From Phoronis australis (Eukaryota > Phoronida > Phoronidae), in the NCBI GenBank assembly GCA_002633005.1, contig NMRA01000739.1:1-50295 (forward strand): 50,295 bases of DNA, written 5' to 3'. Positions within the stretch are counted from its first letter, which is position 1, and each line of letters begins with the position of its first letter. Below the pieces are notes generated by a model. It saw only the letters and a list, made by a program, of their open reading frames with translations, had not been told where the DNA came from and ran no database searches. The translations under genes and the position numbers were made by a program. Shown in pieces: positions 12,340 through 23,340 of the stretch.

Positions 12340-13270
12340 GAAGCTGCAATTGTATCTAGTACTTATATTTCGTGAAATCTGACCTTTGCAGTCACACCTA
12401 ATCATCACTAGTATGCAATAAGAGCGAGTTGGACACCATGCGGAATTAGAAATGGTGAGAATGAATTGTTTATGGCATCTTTCTTCCATCCATAGTCTTC
12501 TGGATCTAGAGCTGGCGACATTCCACCACATGACTGACTGGTAATGGGCTCTGTTTACGTTTAAGTTCTCTGTGAATGCCTCTATTGTCGGTGACAGTTT
12601 GGGGGCGGACATATATTTCTTGCCATTTCTCTTCCCCATACCAGTAGTCTGGTTCATGACATCTTCCTGATTCTCTTCATTCCATAACAGGCACACGTAC
12701 ATTTAGTTTCATGACATCAGAAAATTGTGCATTACTATAGTGCGGATGGCAAACAGGTCATGTTCAGCCTTCAATGTTTTAACGATGGATCCCTTTCCAA
12801 CTCCACAGTAGCATGCCAACGTGTTAGACCCCTACAGTGCATGGGCAGGGAGGAGACCTTCACAATATCGCTACATGTTTTCACTGTTAACATTATGTCT
12901 ACGACTGTTCTACACTTACCAGGTGATTTCATGGTTGTGGTAATTGAAGCTGTTCCTTGATTAGTAATGCACACGAAGGACAAATACATTTTTGTCATCC
13001 GAAACAACCTAAAATTTGTTAAGTTCATATGCACATTTCACGTCCTGTTGGACAATAATGGAGCTAGCTTCTTCATGGGATGTCTCGATCTCCAATGTCC
13101 TTGTACTATATTAAGGGACAAGGATCTTCATCACTGATTGCCTACTTGTGTTCCTAACGTACTGGCAGCCTTTCTCGAATTCTGATAACATTACCTGCCT
13201 CGTGCTTATTGTTTCATGTACGTTAAGTGTTGAAGTGACAATCCTGTCATGCTAATGTTCACCACTGCGT
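12340..13270 (-). pseudogene. decayed nuclease-like protein gene inside foldback element
   Basis: The reverse strand carries, in order but in shifting frames, pieces of one protein: HEEASSIIVQQDVKCAY (about 13024-13080), KSPGKCRTVVDI (about 12897-12933), CGVGKGSIVKTLKAEHDLFA (about 12745-12810), EAFTEN and RAHYQ (about 12535-12600), GWKKDA (about 12475-12495) and IRCDCKG (about 12385-12405). This order resembles a dispersed uncharacterised family in invertebrate genomes that I recall as having HEEAD, DDTDV and GCDT-type acidic motifs followed by a Cys-rich tail, suggestive of a PIN/FEN-like nuclease fold. In this copy the GCDT position reads GSNT and stops and frameshifts are frequent, so it is dead. 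Its place between the repeat arms makes it cargo or the remnant of an element-encoded gene. Family recall is from memory; the order of motifs is seen. Confidence 0.55.
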
Positions 13271-13800
13271 CTTTTGGGATGGAAATTGGGATCCAATAGA
13301 TTGGTGCTGGTATCTACTTTTGACAGATACTTGCAATATCCTGGGCTTGTGCATCAAGACGTGCATTACTTTCTACCGTGTGATAAGTTTTAGTACAGGA
13401 TCTAACTTTACCGCTCTCCATCTCTCCAAGATCTGTTTCAATGTTGTAGAACAAATGGCAACTTGTGCCAAAAGCTTAACACTCTCTTCTTTGAGGGCAA
13501 TTCTCTACTATTCCCTCACTACTGTATTCGTACCTCATCAATGTGGTCCCTATAAATTGATCGCTCCAAGCCCCTTTCCAGCATTCACCCAAGTCATTAA
13601 ACTAATTTGCGCTTTTTCTATGGTATATGAGAGCGCAGGGCTACAGGCAATATCTTTTTGGAATTTAAGGTCTCAAACTACAAAACACACACTACACAAA
13701 ATATTTTCTTACTTCGTCAAAAAGGAGATTCTGCAAACAGATTTCATTAAATTCATTGACCACTGAAACATGGGTGCAAATATTTATAACTAACCTATGG
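13271..13800. other. central spacer of foldback element
   Basis: The reverse strand may continue the same broken gene toward its N-terminus, but I cannot match motifs. The + frame 13320-13766 (148 codons) starts at a TTG, has no recognisable domain, and lies opposite the presumed gene remnant, so I do not annotate it as coding. Confidence 0.4.
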
Positions 13801-13819
13801 TGTCTGATGCAGCAGTTAA

Positions 13820-14780
13820 AAACACAAGTAGAATTTTGAATATGGCAGCTGCAATATGCGTTAATTATCCAAAACATGAGATAAATTGGAAAATAATGTA
13901 GATGTAACCCCCGTAAGGAAATTAAGAGCAAAAAAAGTATTTGGAATAGTGGTATCCATTATTTGCATAAAATATGAAAATTCGTCATGCAACAACTTGC
14001 AAACTTATTTCACAGAAACATGGGTAAAGACGTTAAAATAGTTTACTTGGGGTGCCTGGTACTTCAGCTATAAGCAAAAGTAGAATATTTAATAATGGCG
14101 GCCTTAATTTGCTTAGATTGCATATATTAAACGAATTCACGATGTATCCATCAGCAAACGAGGTCCATTAAATTCACTGACCATGGAAGCATGGGTGAAA
14201 ACAATAACGTAACCTGTCTGCAGTGCTTGGTAAGGGAGCTTTAAGCAACAAATAATTTTGAATAATGGTGGCCTTAATTTGCAATAATTATGCAAATTTA
14301 TCATGCAACAACATGCAAACTGATTTCATTGAACTAATTGACCATAGAAACATAGGTGCAAATATGATAATTCACCTGCGATGATTGGTACCATAGCTAT
14401 TGGAACAAGTAAAATTTTGAATAATGGCGGCCTTAATTTGCATAAGTTATGCAAATTGACGATGTGTCCACCCAAAAACTTTCACTATTAAATTCATTGA
14501 CCATGAAAACATGGGTTACAGCATCAAAATAACCTGTCAGCAGTGCTTGGTAAGGAAATTATAAGCAAAAATAGAATTTTGCATAATGGGGGTCTTAATT
14601 TGCATAAATTATGCAAATTGACAATGTTTTTACCAACAAACTTGTTCCATTAAAGTCACTGACCATGTAAACGTAGGTAAAACGTCAAAATAATCTGCCT
14701 GCAGTGCTTGGTAAAGAAATTATAGGCAAACATAGAATTTTGCATAATGGCGACCTTAATTCGCATATTCAAAAAAATTC
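13820..14780. repeat. right-arm tandem array, about 160-bp unit, six copies
   Basis: This is the inverse of the left arm. The core AATAATGGCGGCCTTAATTT with flanking TGCATAA(TT)ATGCAAATT recurs near 13834, 14084, 14253, 14412, 14574 and 14733, with GTGCTTGGTAAGGAAATTAT between copies. The inner copy is the most decayed. Confidence 0.85.
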
Positions 14781-14907
14781 TCAAGATTTGGGAACGGTCA
14801 CCCGCCTGATTTCTGATAACCAAACCTTAGGCTACATGAAACATCAAAGAATAAACTTTATCTGTCAAAACCAGGATAAGTAAAAAAACAGCATTTGGCT
14901 CCCGGAC

Positions 14908-15461
14908 TACTATGCGTTATGATAAACGAGACACCAGTTGGCTATCAGGTGTTTCAAGATCATCTTTCTACTGTCCATTTAAGGCGTTTCCTTTTCATAC
15001 ACTCTCTGCCAAAGCGTAAGAATCGTGAAACACGTTGACTGGATCATGTACACGAGTGCTCTAATGGAAATTAGATCATAGTTTTAAGCACAATCAAAAT
15101 GGACAAGGGCGTTGCCTGCTTTAGATTGTGAACTCAAGCCCGCTTAGGAAGGGTGGCTAGTCTGCATACATGTATTTGTGACATTTTGACATTATGATTT
15201 ATGATTGAGATGGTAAGAAAATCGAGGATTTGTCCTTTTAAGGTGTCCGATTGTGCAAGTGTTAGAAGTGTCGCGCTACTGTGTCTGTTTTACAGTATAG
15301 TTTTTGATTTGTGTGTGATCGTGCGACGGAACGAATGCGTGTGATCGTGCGACTGGGCAAATGAATGAGTGGTGGATAAACGGAGAATGTATAGCAAAGG
15401 CCCGGGGTCGGAGGTCGTGACCTTTTAAAAAAAGCCGATCTATTTTTGTCAAACAACGCTG
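14908..15461. other. no recognisable gene
   Basis: Short frames only. The - strand stretch 15262-15456 follows a possible acceptor (TTTTTTTAAAAG) and could be a second exon of the gene starting at 15970, but I see no domain to support that. Confidence 0.4.
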
Positions 15462-15780
15462 TTACTCAAAACCAATTGAAAATTTGAACAAAATATAAAT
15501 AACTTGAGTCTATAAATTAAGGTTTAGCAAATATTGTAGCTGCTACACACCTTATCATGCTAAGCTTCGACCGAGAAAATTTCGTCAACTGAAGTAGGTT
15601 ACCACTGGAAACTGAGTATAACGCTCAAGTGGAAGGATTCCAACGACACGATACCCGCATTCAAATTAGAAATCGTTGATTTACAAGTGAAAGAAAATGA
15701 GAGATAAATTTCACTGAATTAAAATATTGTTTTCACGTTCGATGACGTCAGCCGTTGAGTGGTGCGGCTGTTCATTTGAA
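15462..15780. repeat. duplicated block, related to 25666-25775 and 26490-26765
   Basis: Shared words include GGTTACCACTGG, AGATAAATTTCA(C/G)TGAATTA and GAGTCTAT(A/G)AA. At the second locus about 700 bp separates the two matching halves. A further match lies at 17090-17143 against 26778-26833 (GAAACT..TGCGG, TTCGAAAC(T/C)GGCCTTG). Confidence 0.65.
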
Positions 15781-15796
15781 TTACCAACATCCTTAC

Positions 15797-15970
15797 CTGG
15801 TTTCGTGCAAACAGTCGGCGCTGTTCTTGAATGGCAGACGGCCGGGAAGCTGACATCCCGGGGGCTGGTGTGGTTGACGAAGTCGACGGCTGGTTGGATG
15901 GATCTGTTGTGCTGGACTCGGATAAGTCGTTGATTAACGATTGTATTCGAGAGATGACATTTTCAGCCAT
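15797..15970 (-). CDS. candidate first coding exon, unknown protein
   Basis: Reading the reverse strand from ATG at 15970 (context ACAATGG, a good initiation context) gives 58 codons that end exactly at a strong donor, CAG|GTAAGG, with the exon ending at 15797 in phase 0. The peptide begins MAENVISRIQSLINDLSES, continues through a Ser/Thr/Pro-rich, probably disordered stretch, and ends AIQEQRRLFARNQ. The clean fit of start, codon phase and donor argues for a real exon, although the next exon is not identified. The frame runs on for 25 more codons past the donor, which I take as intron. This end resembles the N-termini of some lineage-expanded invertebrate proteins, but I cannot name the family. 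The exon sits within a region of repeats and next to an assembly gap. Confidence 0.5.
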
Positions 15971-16108
15971 TGTCTATAAAAAAACGTACATGTATCAACT
16001 TTTGAATTTTAAAACTTTTGCAGAACGGTTCAATAAAATAAAGGCTCGGATTGTAAACAATTACCATTTTCCCATTTAGTTGCAGCCATTTTCATTAGCA
16101 GATCAAAA

Positions 16109-16602
16109 NNNNNNNNNNNNNNNNNNNNNNNNNNNNNNNNNNNNNNNNNNNNNNNNNNNNNNNNNNNNNNNNNNNNNNNNNNNNNNNNNNNNNNNNNNNN
16201 NNNNNNNNNNNNNNNNNNNNNNNNNNNNNNNNNNNNNNNNNNNNNNNNNNNNNNNNNNNNNNNNNNNNNNNNNNNNNNNNNNNNNNNNNNNNNNNNNNNN
16301 NNNNNNNNNNNNNNNNNNNNNNNNNNNNNNNNNNNNNNNNNNNNNNNNNNNNNNNNNNNNNNNNNNNNNNNNNNNNNNNNNNNNNNNNNNNNNNNNNNNN
16401 NNNNNNNNNNNNNNNNNNNNNNNNNNNNNNNNNNNNNNNNNNNNNNNNNNNNNNNNNNNNNNNNNNNNNNNNNNNNNNNNNNNNNNNNNNNNNNNNNNNN
16501 NNNNNNNNNNNNNNNNNNNNNNNNNNNNNNNNNNNNNNNNNNNNNNNNNNNNNNNNNNNNNNNNNNNNNNNNNNNNNNNNNNNNNNNNNNNNNNNNNNNN
16601 NN
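16109..16602. other. assembly gap (494 N)
   Basis: A run of N. The apparent open frame reading across it (16080-16688) is meaningless. Confidence 1.
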
Positions 16603-16734
16603 GTCCTATGAACGAATTTCAGTCTTCACTGCAACAGATCACCAATAACAACTTTTTGGAATTTTTGTGCTCATTGCGGGGCTCATGACTTCGTGACGTC
16701 AACCGTATTTCTTGAGTTGGAACAGCGCCATCTG

Positions 16735-17045
16735 TCCTGTCTGTTCGACTACTACGTCTGTTTGGCAAGACCAACATGTTCATTCGATGACTAACCTGTC
16801 TGTTTGGTAGAAGTGACCTGTTCGTTCGACAAGTAACCTGTTCGTTCGGCCCGAGTAACCTGTCTGTTCGGCGCAACTAACTTGTTCGTTCGCTAAATAA
16901 CCTGTCTGTTTGTCGAAATTTAACCAAATAACCTGTCTGTTTGTCGAAATTTAACCAAATAACCTGTCTGTTTGTCGAAATTTAACCAAATAACCTGTCT
17001 GTTTGCCAAAACTGAACCAAATAACCTGTCTGTTTGAAAACTAAC
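16735..17045. repeat. minisatellite, AACCTGTCTGTTTG family
   Basis: Three near-identical 31-bp units (TAACCTGTCTGTTTG.. ending TTTAACCAAA) lie at about 16903-16995, with a fourth variant after them. To the left is an older, more variable series with a shorter spacing of about 25 bp, containing AACCTGTTCGTTCG. The array runs up to near the assembly gap, and longer arrays may explain why the gap was not closed. Confidence 0.9.
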
Positions 17046-18249
17046 TTGTTTATTTGGCAGTGTTGTCTATTTTGAACCTTTTCGCTGCCCATACGAAACT
17101 CCTGCGGCTCAGGTTCGAAACTGGCCTTGGTTCCAGCCAAAATGTTATCTCACTAGTGAGATAACTAAATGGGTTATTACACTGTTGTATTGGCCTTTCG
17201 AAACTAATACAGTACTATGGTATAACTGTAGTTGTTTCGTCGTGCACAAATGTGCTGGTAATAATACCATACACGCAATGTGTCTTTATTGCCATACATC
17301 AAATCCACATGTACTATTCATGAATGTACGTACATGTATTGCTGTGTAGATGTTGTCAACAAAAGTTATCAATCAAATTACGTTGGCACTATTTCCATCA
17401 CAGTAGAGTGCGGAGTCAATTGCAATGGTAACAGATTGTGGCAAAGAGAGCGTTTTATCAGTGTTCAGTGTTTTATCCTGTAGCTTCAATAGGTTTGCCG
17501 AAACGCTCTCGTCAGGTTTGGGGCTGCAATATACGGGCTTTGTGGCTGTCTCTTATATACTGTAATTGTTATTTTTTGACTGTTGTGTTTGGCAGAACGT
17601 TGATTTTGTGGACAAGTGCATACCAAATTGTCGGTCGGGATGAATTCACACGTCCCTTTGATTTTGTGTGACATTTCTCTTCGTTCGTGTTATTGACACC
17701 TCTCACAGTAAGGTGCAAAATCTACATGTAAAACTGCTCGTGATTTTCTTGTGGGTTTCAGAATGGCTGCCCATGACATTTGAGTTCTTACTGTTTTATA
17801 TTGTCCGTTAATAAATCCCGTTGCGCACAGTCTGTCACCATACTTTAGTTGATAATAAGTTTCAATTTAAAATATTCCATGTGAAAACTGGTTTTCCAAT
17901 CCGTGGGAAAGATAACGTCAGTCAGACAACACTGAACACATGAGCTAATCAGTCATTACTGGGTGGCCTACAGTGGTAAGCACTTATAGCTTTATAACAA
18001 TTCTAAAACGTGTTACAACTAAGTTATCCATAGTGAGAGATCTTCAATATTTTATTTCTGTTTTCTCCAGCGTAGTTGAGTGTTGAAATCCTTATTTTTT
18101 CACCTTCTTTTGTCTTTTTGGTATACCATTGTTTGATATATTATTGTCTACTGACTGCATACAGCTCATTAACGAGCCAAGGCGCATCATCCACGTTCTC
18201 ATTCATGTAATGACCTCGGCTTGACCAACAATTTAATTATAATCGAATG
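17046..18249. other. no recognisable gene; one perfect palindrome
   Basis: A perfect 20-bp palindrome TTATCTCACTAGTGAGATAA lies at 17145-17164. At 17447-17455 and 17501-17509, AGAGCGTTT and AAACGCTCT are inverted copies. The + frame 17438-17671 has no recognisable domain. Confidence 0.5.
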
Positions 18250-18899
18250 TTCTGTACAACCTCCTGTTGGCAACCAATTTAATGCCTAAAAACCGGTTAA
18301 GGAACACCACACCACAAGAGCCATTTCGTAATATGATCAAGTCGACATCGACAAATTACGTCAGGATATCACCTCCATTGTCAGGGATTCCATATTGGAC
18401 ACTGGCGACATTAACGATAGTGTTTCACTCTTCACTAGTACGCTCTATGAATTTTTAAAAAACAACATTCCGTCAACTCAAAAGATAATTAAACCGTGGT
18501 TCAACAATAATATTAAACGGGCAATCCGCACAAGAAACAGCTCTTTCAGAAGATCTGACAACACTGTAATCTACAACAGATACAAGTAGCAGTGGTAGAT
18601 ACTTTAGTAAATCAAGCCAAAGCACATCACCTCCACAAGCTTTTTTCACAAACAACTCCAATGAATATTGGAATATCATCAGTTAAATACGCGGCAGCCA
18701 ACAACAATCTTCTTACCCAGTCATCAACCACGATGGTAACCTAGCATCAAGTAGCATTGACAAGTGTGACCTGTTTCTCAAAGTTTTCACGAACAAAAGC
18801 GACATTACACTCACTGAAGTAGGAAACATTCCCTTTCTTCGTGAACGTTGTCTCAATCCACTGCCTGATATCCCGGCTAATCAAACTGATGTCCGGAAA

Positions 18900-20440
18900 T
18901 AACTCAATGAAACTGACCCCAATAAGAATGATGACAGAGCTTTAATAACCATCAAGATGATCAAAATGATTGCCAACGAAATTACCATTCCCTTAACCAA
19001 CCTGTTTAACTACAGTAACTTCTTTGGCTAGGCATATATCCGTCTTCTTGGACTCATGGAATTATGGTCCCTATGCACAAAAAGACTCCACAACTGAAAT
19101 TTCACATTATAACCTAATAACTTTACTTAACAACCTATCCAAAATCTTCGAGAAGATGATTACTCAAAGTATTCTTACATTTCTCAAACAAAACAACTTG
19201 ATCTGTAATCGTCAATTTTTTTTGCGTGGGAACAGCACCGTGGCACACCTTGTTGAAGTAGTACATTGAATCATTTACATTATACGAAGGGCAAGAGTGT
19301 CAGGTCCATTTTTTTAGATATAGCTTCTGCTTTCGACTGCATCCCTCACGACCTTCTACTCCACAAAAGTCGATCCTATGGCATTATGGGAAACTTAATT
19401 TTAAACAGGATAACCTTATATCTCTCCGATCGTATATACGTACATACTGTGTTCGTGTCGACGGCGTCCTCCTGGATTTGTAAACGCAGGTGTACCGCAG
19501 GGTAGCATATTGGGCCATCTTTTCTTCTTGGTTTATATTAATGACCTTCCTGATAACCTGTCATGTAGCACATACCTTTACGCAGATGAGACGGAGGTTT
19601 TTTACCCCTTCGCAGATGGTAGCCCTGAAAGTCCATTGCAGTTTCAACACGACCTGAATAAACTCAGCTATTGGTAACAAGAATGAATAATGAAGCTTAA
19701 ACCAGAAAAAAAGCGTTGACCTCACCTGCTCCAAATCCATTAATGATCTCTTCCTTGTTGACCCTTCTTATGACATAAAACTTAATGATGAACTCATTCC
19801 TAGAAAACAGTCGCATAGACACCTTGCTATACTGTTTGATGAATAGCTCTCATTCACACCCCACGTTCGGGAGCTCGTACAAAATACTCAGAAACTAATT
19901 AACCTACTTAAGCTTGTCTCTCGTCCTCTGAATTCTACACACCTAAAAGTTCTGTTCAAATCCTTTATACTTCCATATGTCGATTATTGTGATATTATAT
20001 ATCAGTCTTCCAATACTGGTGCACTCCAATCTTTGGAGAAATTGCAGTATCGAGCCTTCTTACTCATACAGTGTAACTGGAGCTTACAGGGAATTCAATA
20101 ATTTTAAGGTTTTGGATAGTCTCAAGTGTCCCAAACTGTCTAATCGACGCAACCTTCGCACGTCCATATTTACGTGCAAAGTAATAAACAATGTCAACAA
20201 TGCCTCTGTCAAAAAATATTTGATCTATACACTAGACCAGGCCATCGTAGTGGGTTAAGATCCTCCACCCCTTATGCAATTCCTCCGTTGTTCAGTCAGG
20301 CTTTCAGAAGGTCTACAGTTATGATGTGCACCAACAACTGGAATTCTCTTCCAGTCTATGTTAAGAAATGCAACTCTGATATGAGTATAAAAATAAATTT
20401 AGAACTGTTTTTCATAACTTTGATAACTCAACAGACCTGA
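18900..20440 (+). pseudogene. broken reverse transcriptase of non-LTR element
   Basis: RT motifs are seen in order. LLNNLSKIFEK lies at 19110-19160, then a frame change follows near 19265. FLDIASAFDCIPHDLL, the first catalytic-aspartate motif, lies at 19315-19360, with another frame change near 19480. GVPQGSILG starts at 19489, and YADE at 19579-19590 stands where functional enzymes have YADD. The end of the protein (FRRSTVMMCTNNWNSLPVYV, about 20305-20365) is the WNxLP region common to CR1/L2-type polymerases. Stops and shifts interrupt every segment, so it is non-functional. The changed second catalytic Asp adds to this. Confidence 0.85.
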
Positions 20441-20475
20441 CTCTATTCTCCCTTCCCCGCGAAAGCGAAATAACA

Positions 20476-20778
20476 TTGTACACACCAAGATGCGGTCTTT
20501 TCCTCAACTCCGACAAGTTTAGGCACAATTTAAGTAACGTCTCTCCAAACTGTAAATGTGGTGACCATCAATCTAATCCTCATGTTTTATTCAAATGTCC
20601 CCTCATCGAATACCCAAGAGACTCACTCTTTCGTGCGCTCAATGAAAACCAATCAATTGTAAAATCTCTCAATTCTTGTAATAACATCCCTACTGAAGTT
20701 ACATTATTATTGAATGGTAATCCTAACACAGAACTTGTTCTCAATGAATTCCTTTTATGCAACGTCAGCAATTTTTAG
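20476..20778 (+). pseudogene. C-terminal Cys/His segment of the non-LTR element
   Basis: A frame of about 100 codons contains CKCGDHQSNPHVLFKCP, the C-x-C-x(7)-H-x(4)-C pattern found at the C-terminus of many CR1/Jockey-type retrotransposon proteins and thought to bind nucleic acid. It lies directly after the RT remnant on the same strand and is separated from it by stops. I read it as part of the same broken second ORF and not as a separate gene. Confidence 0.7.
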
Positions 20779-21039
20779 GTGTCGCTTAAAAATAGTGTTG
20801 CTTCTGATTTCCATACATGTATTTGTAGGTGTTTTTTGTTTTTATATGTTCGTATTAGCATATCTAAATTTGGAATACTTATATTAGATACTGCTTACAT
20901 GAATATATACCTCTATGTATATTACTTTCATGTATGAATTGTCTACAACCCAGATATAATGCTTCGCGATTTCTGGCTTTGTCATTATTTCTTTGTATGT
21001 TCTATGTATTCTTCAATAAATATATACCACCTTAAAAAT

Positions 21040-21650
21040 ATACGGGTTTGTGTTTCTCCATGACATGCGCAGCCATCACCTGATTGTAGACAAGTGTCAA
21101 CTCAATCCCAATGTCCCTGTGGATAGTAGGGTTAACACGCTTGATCGGGATCTCTGATTTTTAGGGTTAACCTCAATTGTCACTGTCAATAATATTCACA
21201 GACTACCAGTTAATCTCATGGTCAAAATAGTAAGCATGCTTCAACTTATAAGATTGGAGAGAGGCAATTCTTACAGCTTATTTGTGTTCGTTGATGCGAA
21301 TCCTCAGTTGTCGTCCAGACTCGCCAAGGTAGGATGGTTCACAGAGACACAGCCAACCTGATACACTACGCCACACTTAAACTCCTTGGGTGTAGTATCC
21401 TTGAGCGCGACCCCGACTGCGGAGAGAGTTACCAGGCCGAAAGTCTACCTTAATATTTTGTTTTTTGTAAACTCTGCATAACGTCTCTGAAACACCCTGA
21501 CTGTAAGGTAACACAACGGTGCAACGCCATTCCTGCTTTTAATATGACCGGGGGTTCTACAAGCCGAGTGATGCTGAAGGTTCCAATCGGGATATCCACG
21601 GCGAATACAAAGAGATGTAAGAGCTGGCTCTCTACAGTTGGGCATTGGAG
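21040..21650 (-). mobile_element. Penelope-like element fragment with GIY-YIG nuclease region
   Basis: On the reverse strand LKDTTPKEFKCGVVYQV leads, after a frameshift near 21355, into SYLGESGRQLRIRINEHK (about 21285-21345). This is the GVVY...YxGxTxRxLxxRxxEH signature of the GIY-YIG endonuclease at the C-terminus of Penelope-like retroelements. Further downstream on the same strand are FDHEINW and ELTLVYNQV (to about 21050), as expected of the tail of such proteins. Upstream, a few stretches (to about 21650) look like the end of the RT and connector. Stops are frequent and the copy is dead. It abuts the 3' end of the CR1-like element at about 21030, so one may have inserted beside the other. 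Confidence 0.65.
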
Positions 21651-21689
21651 ATTGCTCAAGGGTTTGACTATCATATTGACTAGGAGTTT

Positions 21690-21763
21690 GTGAATTTTAT
21701 TGATATTAACAATAGAGATATTCCCACAGAAATCAGGGAAGCTGTCCAAATCAAGCGTGGTAA
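21690..21763 (+). pseudogene. possible second Penelope-like C-terminal remnant
   Basis: The + frame FIDINNRDIPTEIREAVQIK has the shape of the xREAVxIxR segment that ends Penelope-like proteins, in the opposite direction to the fragment at 21040-21650. It is cut off by the short G-rich repeat at 21764. It is too short to be certain. Confidence 0.3.
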
Positions 21764-21895
21764 CCAGGGGCAGTTCCAGGATTCTGAGTTGGGGGGTGGG
21801 TCTTTTGCCTGTCTGACATTCGCACCTCTGAACTGCCAATTGGAATGTGGGCGAAGGTCCTCCAGCCATAGTGCACGAAAGCTAATTGGGCCTGC
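21764..21895. repeat. short hAT-like repeat, degenerate copy
   Basis: Begins CAGGGGCAGTTCCAGGATTC and contains GTCTGACATTCGCACCTCTG followed by AACTGCCAA, shared with the copy at 40300-40447. The CAG-start with GGATTC resembles hAT MITE ends. The open frames here on both strands are spurious. Confidence 0.5.
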
Positions 21896-21989
21896 CAAGA
21901 AATACTTCTGCTTGTGTCTAAGAACCTTTACTACAAAAGATAAGTTATGATTACAATTGCAAGCTACTCTTTACCTCGTAGGTAGAGTT

Positions 21990-23340
21990 CGAAATTATAT
22001 TTCCACGAGATTATGTAACGTTTGATTTTACCAGTCCGCCAGTGTTAAAAGGATATTAATCCTGTTTTGGTGATTTCAACTAATCCTTGTTCTGTCATTT
22101 ATAATGCATCATTGGTATCAATTTTGAAAGATAAAATCCGGAATTAACTCGTAAACCCAAATCTCACAAATTAGAAATTATGGTCCTTGGTGGGTGATGT
22201 TTTACAATAGTTACAGTATAATTTGGTAAAAGCGTATGTCACGCTTGCCCGTTTAGCAGACTTTGAAAGGAGTTATCAAATTTTCCTGGAAACGTTTGAG
22301 GGTTGTCGAGGTTTATAAAACATTTCATTATTTTGTGCAGTTAACTGGATAAGAAAGTCCAAAACTGTGTTTAGTATCCTTTTTATATCATCGAGAGAAA
22401 CTTGAAAAACTGAACAAAAAACAAGTTTATGCCATGTTTGGCCACTTTTGTCCGCTAAGTCATCAAATGGTAATTCCCAAATGTGAGGATACGCATAATC
22501 CGATTGGGTTGTTTAGTTAGACGACCAGTTTGCCGACCCAACTGCCAACCGCAGAATCGACTAAGCAGACCATGCCTGTATCCAGCATTGCTTGGGGGGA
22601 GGGTGGTTTGAATCTCTCGAACGGTTAATTTTAAGGCCTTTGAGGCAGCTTAATTAGAGAGAAGAAAAATCATTATACTCAACGATGATTCTATGTACGG
22701 TGTTTCTCAGAGGAGATGGGATTTGTAATATCAGAAATGAACATGCCGTGACGGTTGAGCGCAAAGAACGGGAATCAAAGTCGTATGTTAAGTGGTCCAG
22801 AAAGAGAACATTATAGCGTTACCTCCCGCCAAATTTTCAAATCAGACGTGCTTAAAATGAGTGCTTACACCTCATTAGGTACTCGGACGGAAATATTAGT
22901 AGGATTATGATTTGACGAAACTTTATCTAATTGTATTTTTACGTGTTACTTAAGTTTCTTACATCGCTGTAAATGGAAGCAGGATAATATTCTGAAGGAT
23001 CAATACTTTGAAGGTTTGCTAAACTAAAATGTCCAAAATTTTGGACTCGCTTGTGATTTTATACTTTTACTAGCAAAACTTAACAAATTACATCCGTTAT
23101 TATATGTACTGAGTGGTGTACATGTACCTATTCTGAAAACAACGCCTGGATACTAAAGCAATTTGTTTGGATTTCGTGCTCATTTGGAATTTACCGCATG
23201 TCTTACGAATACCGAAATGAGTACGTACTTGCATATTTTTAAAAATATGAAGTAGAAATATTCATGAATTATCAACCACGATACATTCATCACATTCATG
23301 ACAAGATCGCATCATTTCAAATCGGTGTACATGTACCTAT
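21990..23340. repeat. dispersed block homologous to 2230-3720, order permuted
   Basis: 22060-22380 matches 3160-3560, then 22570-23100 matches 2230-2870, then 23265-23310 (ATTATCAACCACGATACATT) matches 3658-3700. This permuted order relative to the copy beside the first TLDc exon suggests a former tandem array or a rearranged repeat. Confidence 0.65.

Larger units (their letters stand above)
11189..14907. mobile_element. 3.7-kb foldback element with repeat-array arms and gene remnant
   Basis: The left terminus is GTCCGGGAGCCA (11189-11200) and the right terminus is its reverse complement, ending at 14907. Just inside, CATGTAGCCTAGGGTT on the left matches AACCTTAGGCTACATG on the right (about 14821-14836) in inverse order, as do the following GGTGAC(C/T)GTTC words. 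Each arm is then a tandem array of units of about 160-180 bp. The 1.5-kb centre holds a decayed gene on the - strand. The flanking bases (CACTAATG on the left, TACTATGC on the right) are only loosely alike, so no target duplication is claimed. I do not recognise the superfamily. Confidence 0.8.
18250..21030 (+). mobile_element. 5'-truncated non-LTR retrotransposon (CR1/L2/Jockey-like)
   Basis: On the + strand, in several frames, are the linker before the RT (KPWFNNNIKRAIRTRN near 18490-18540), the RT itself, the thumb region (VLFKSFILPYVDYCD near 19945-19990) and a C-terminal Cys/His cluster. No endonuclease domain precedes the linker, so the copy is truncated at its 5' end, as is usual for this class. 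A terminal CAATAAATATATA at about 21015 may mark the 3' end. At least four frameshifts or stops make it inactive. Confidence 0.85.

Noticed and set aside
13320-13766. A 148-codon + frame in the centre of the foldback element
   Set aside because: Starts at TTG, has no domain, and lies opposite or beside the decayed - strand gene.
16080-16688. A 202-codon frame
   Set aside because: It is made almost entirely of assembly-gap N.
17447-17530. Hammerhead-like CTGACGAG...CGGCAAAC on the - strand
   Set aside because: The core after stem II deviates from CGAAAC by an insertion and I see no stems I and III, so it is not supported as a ribozyme.
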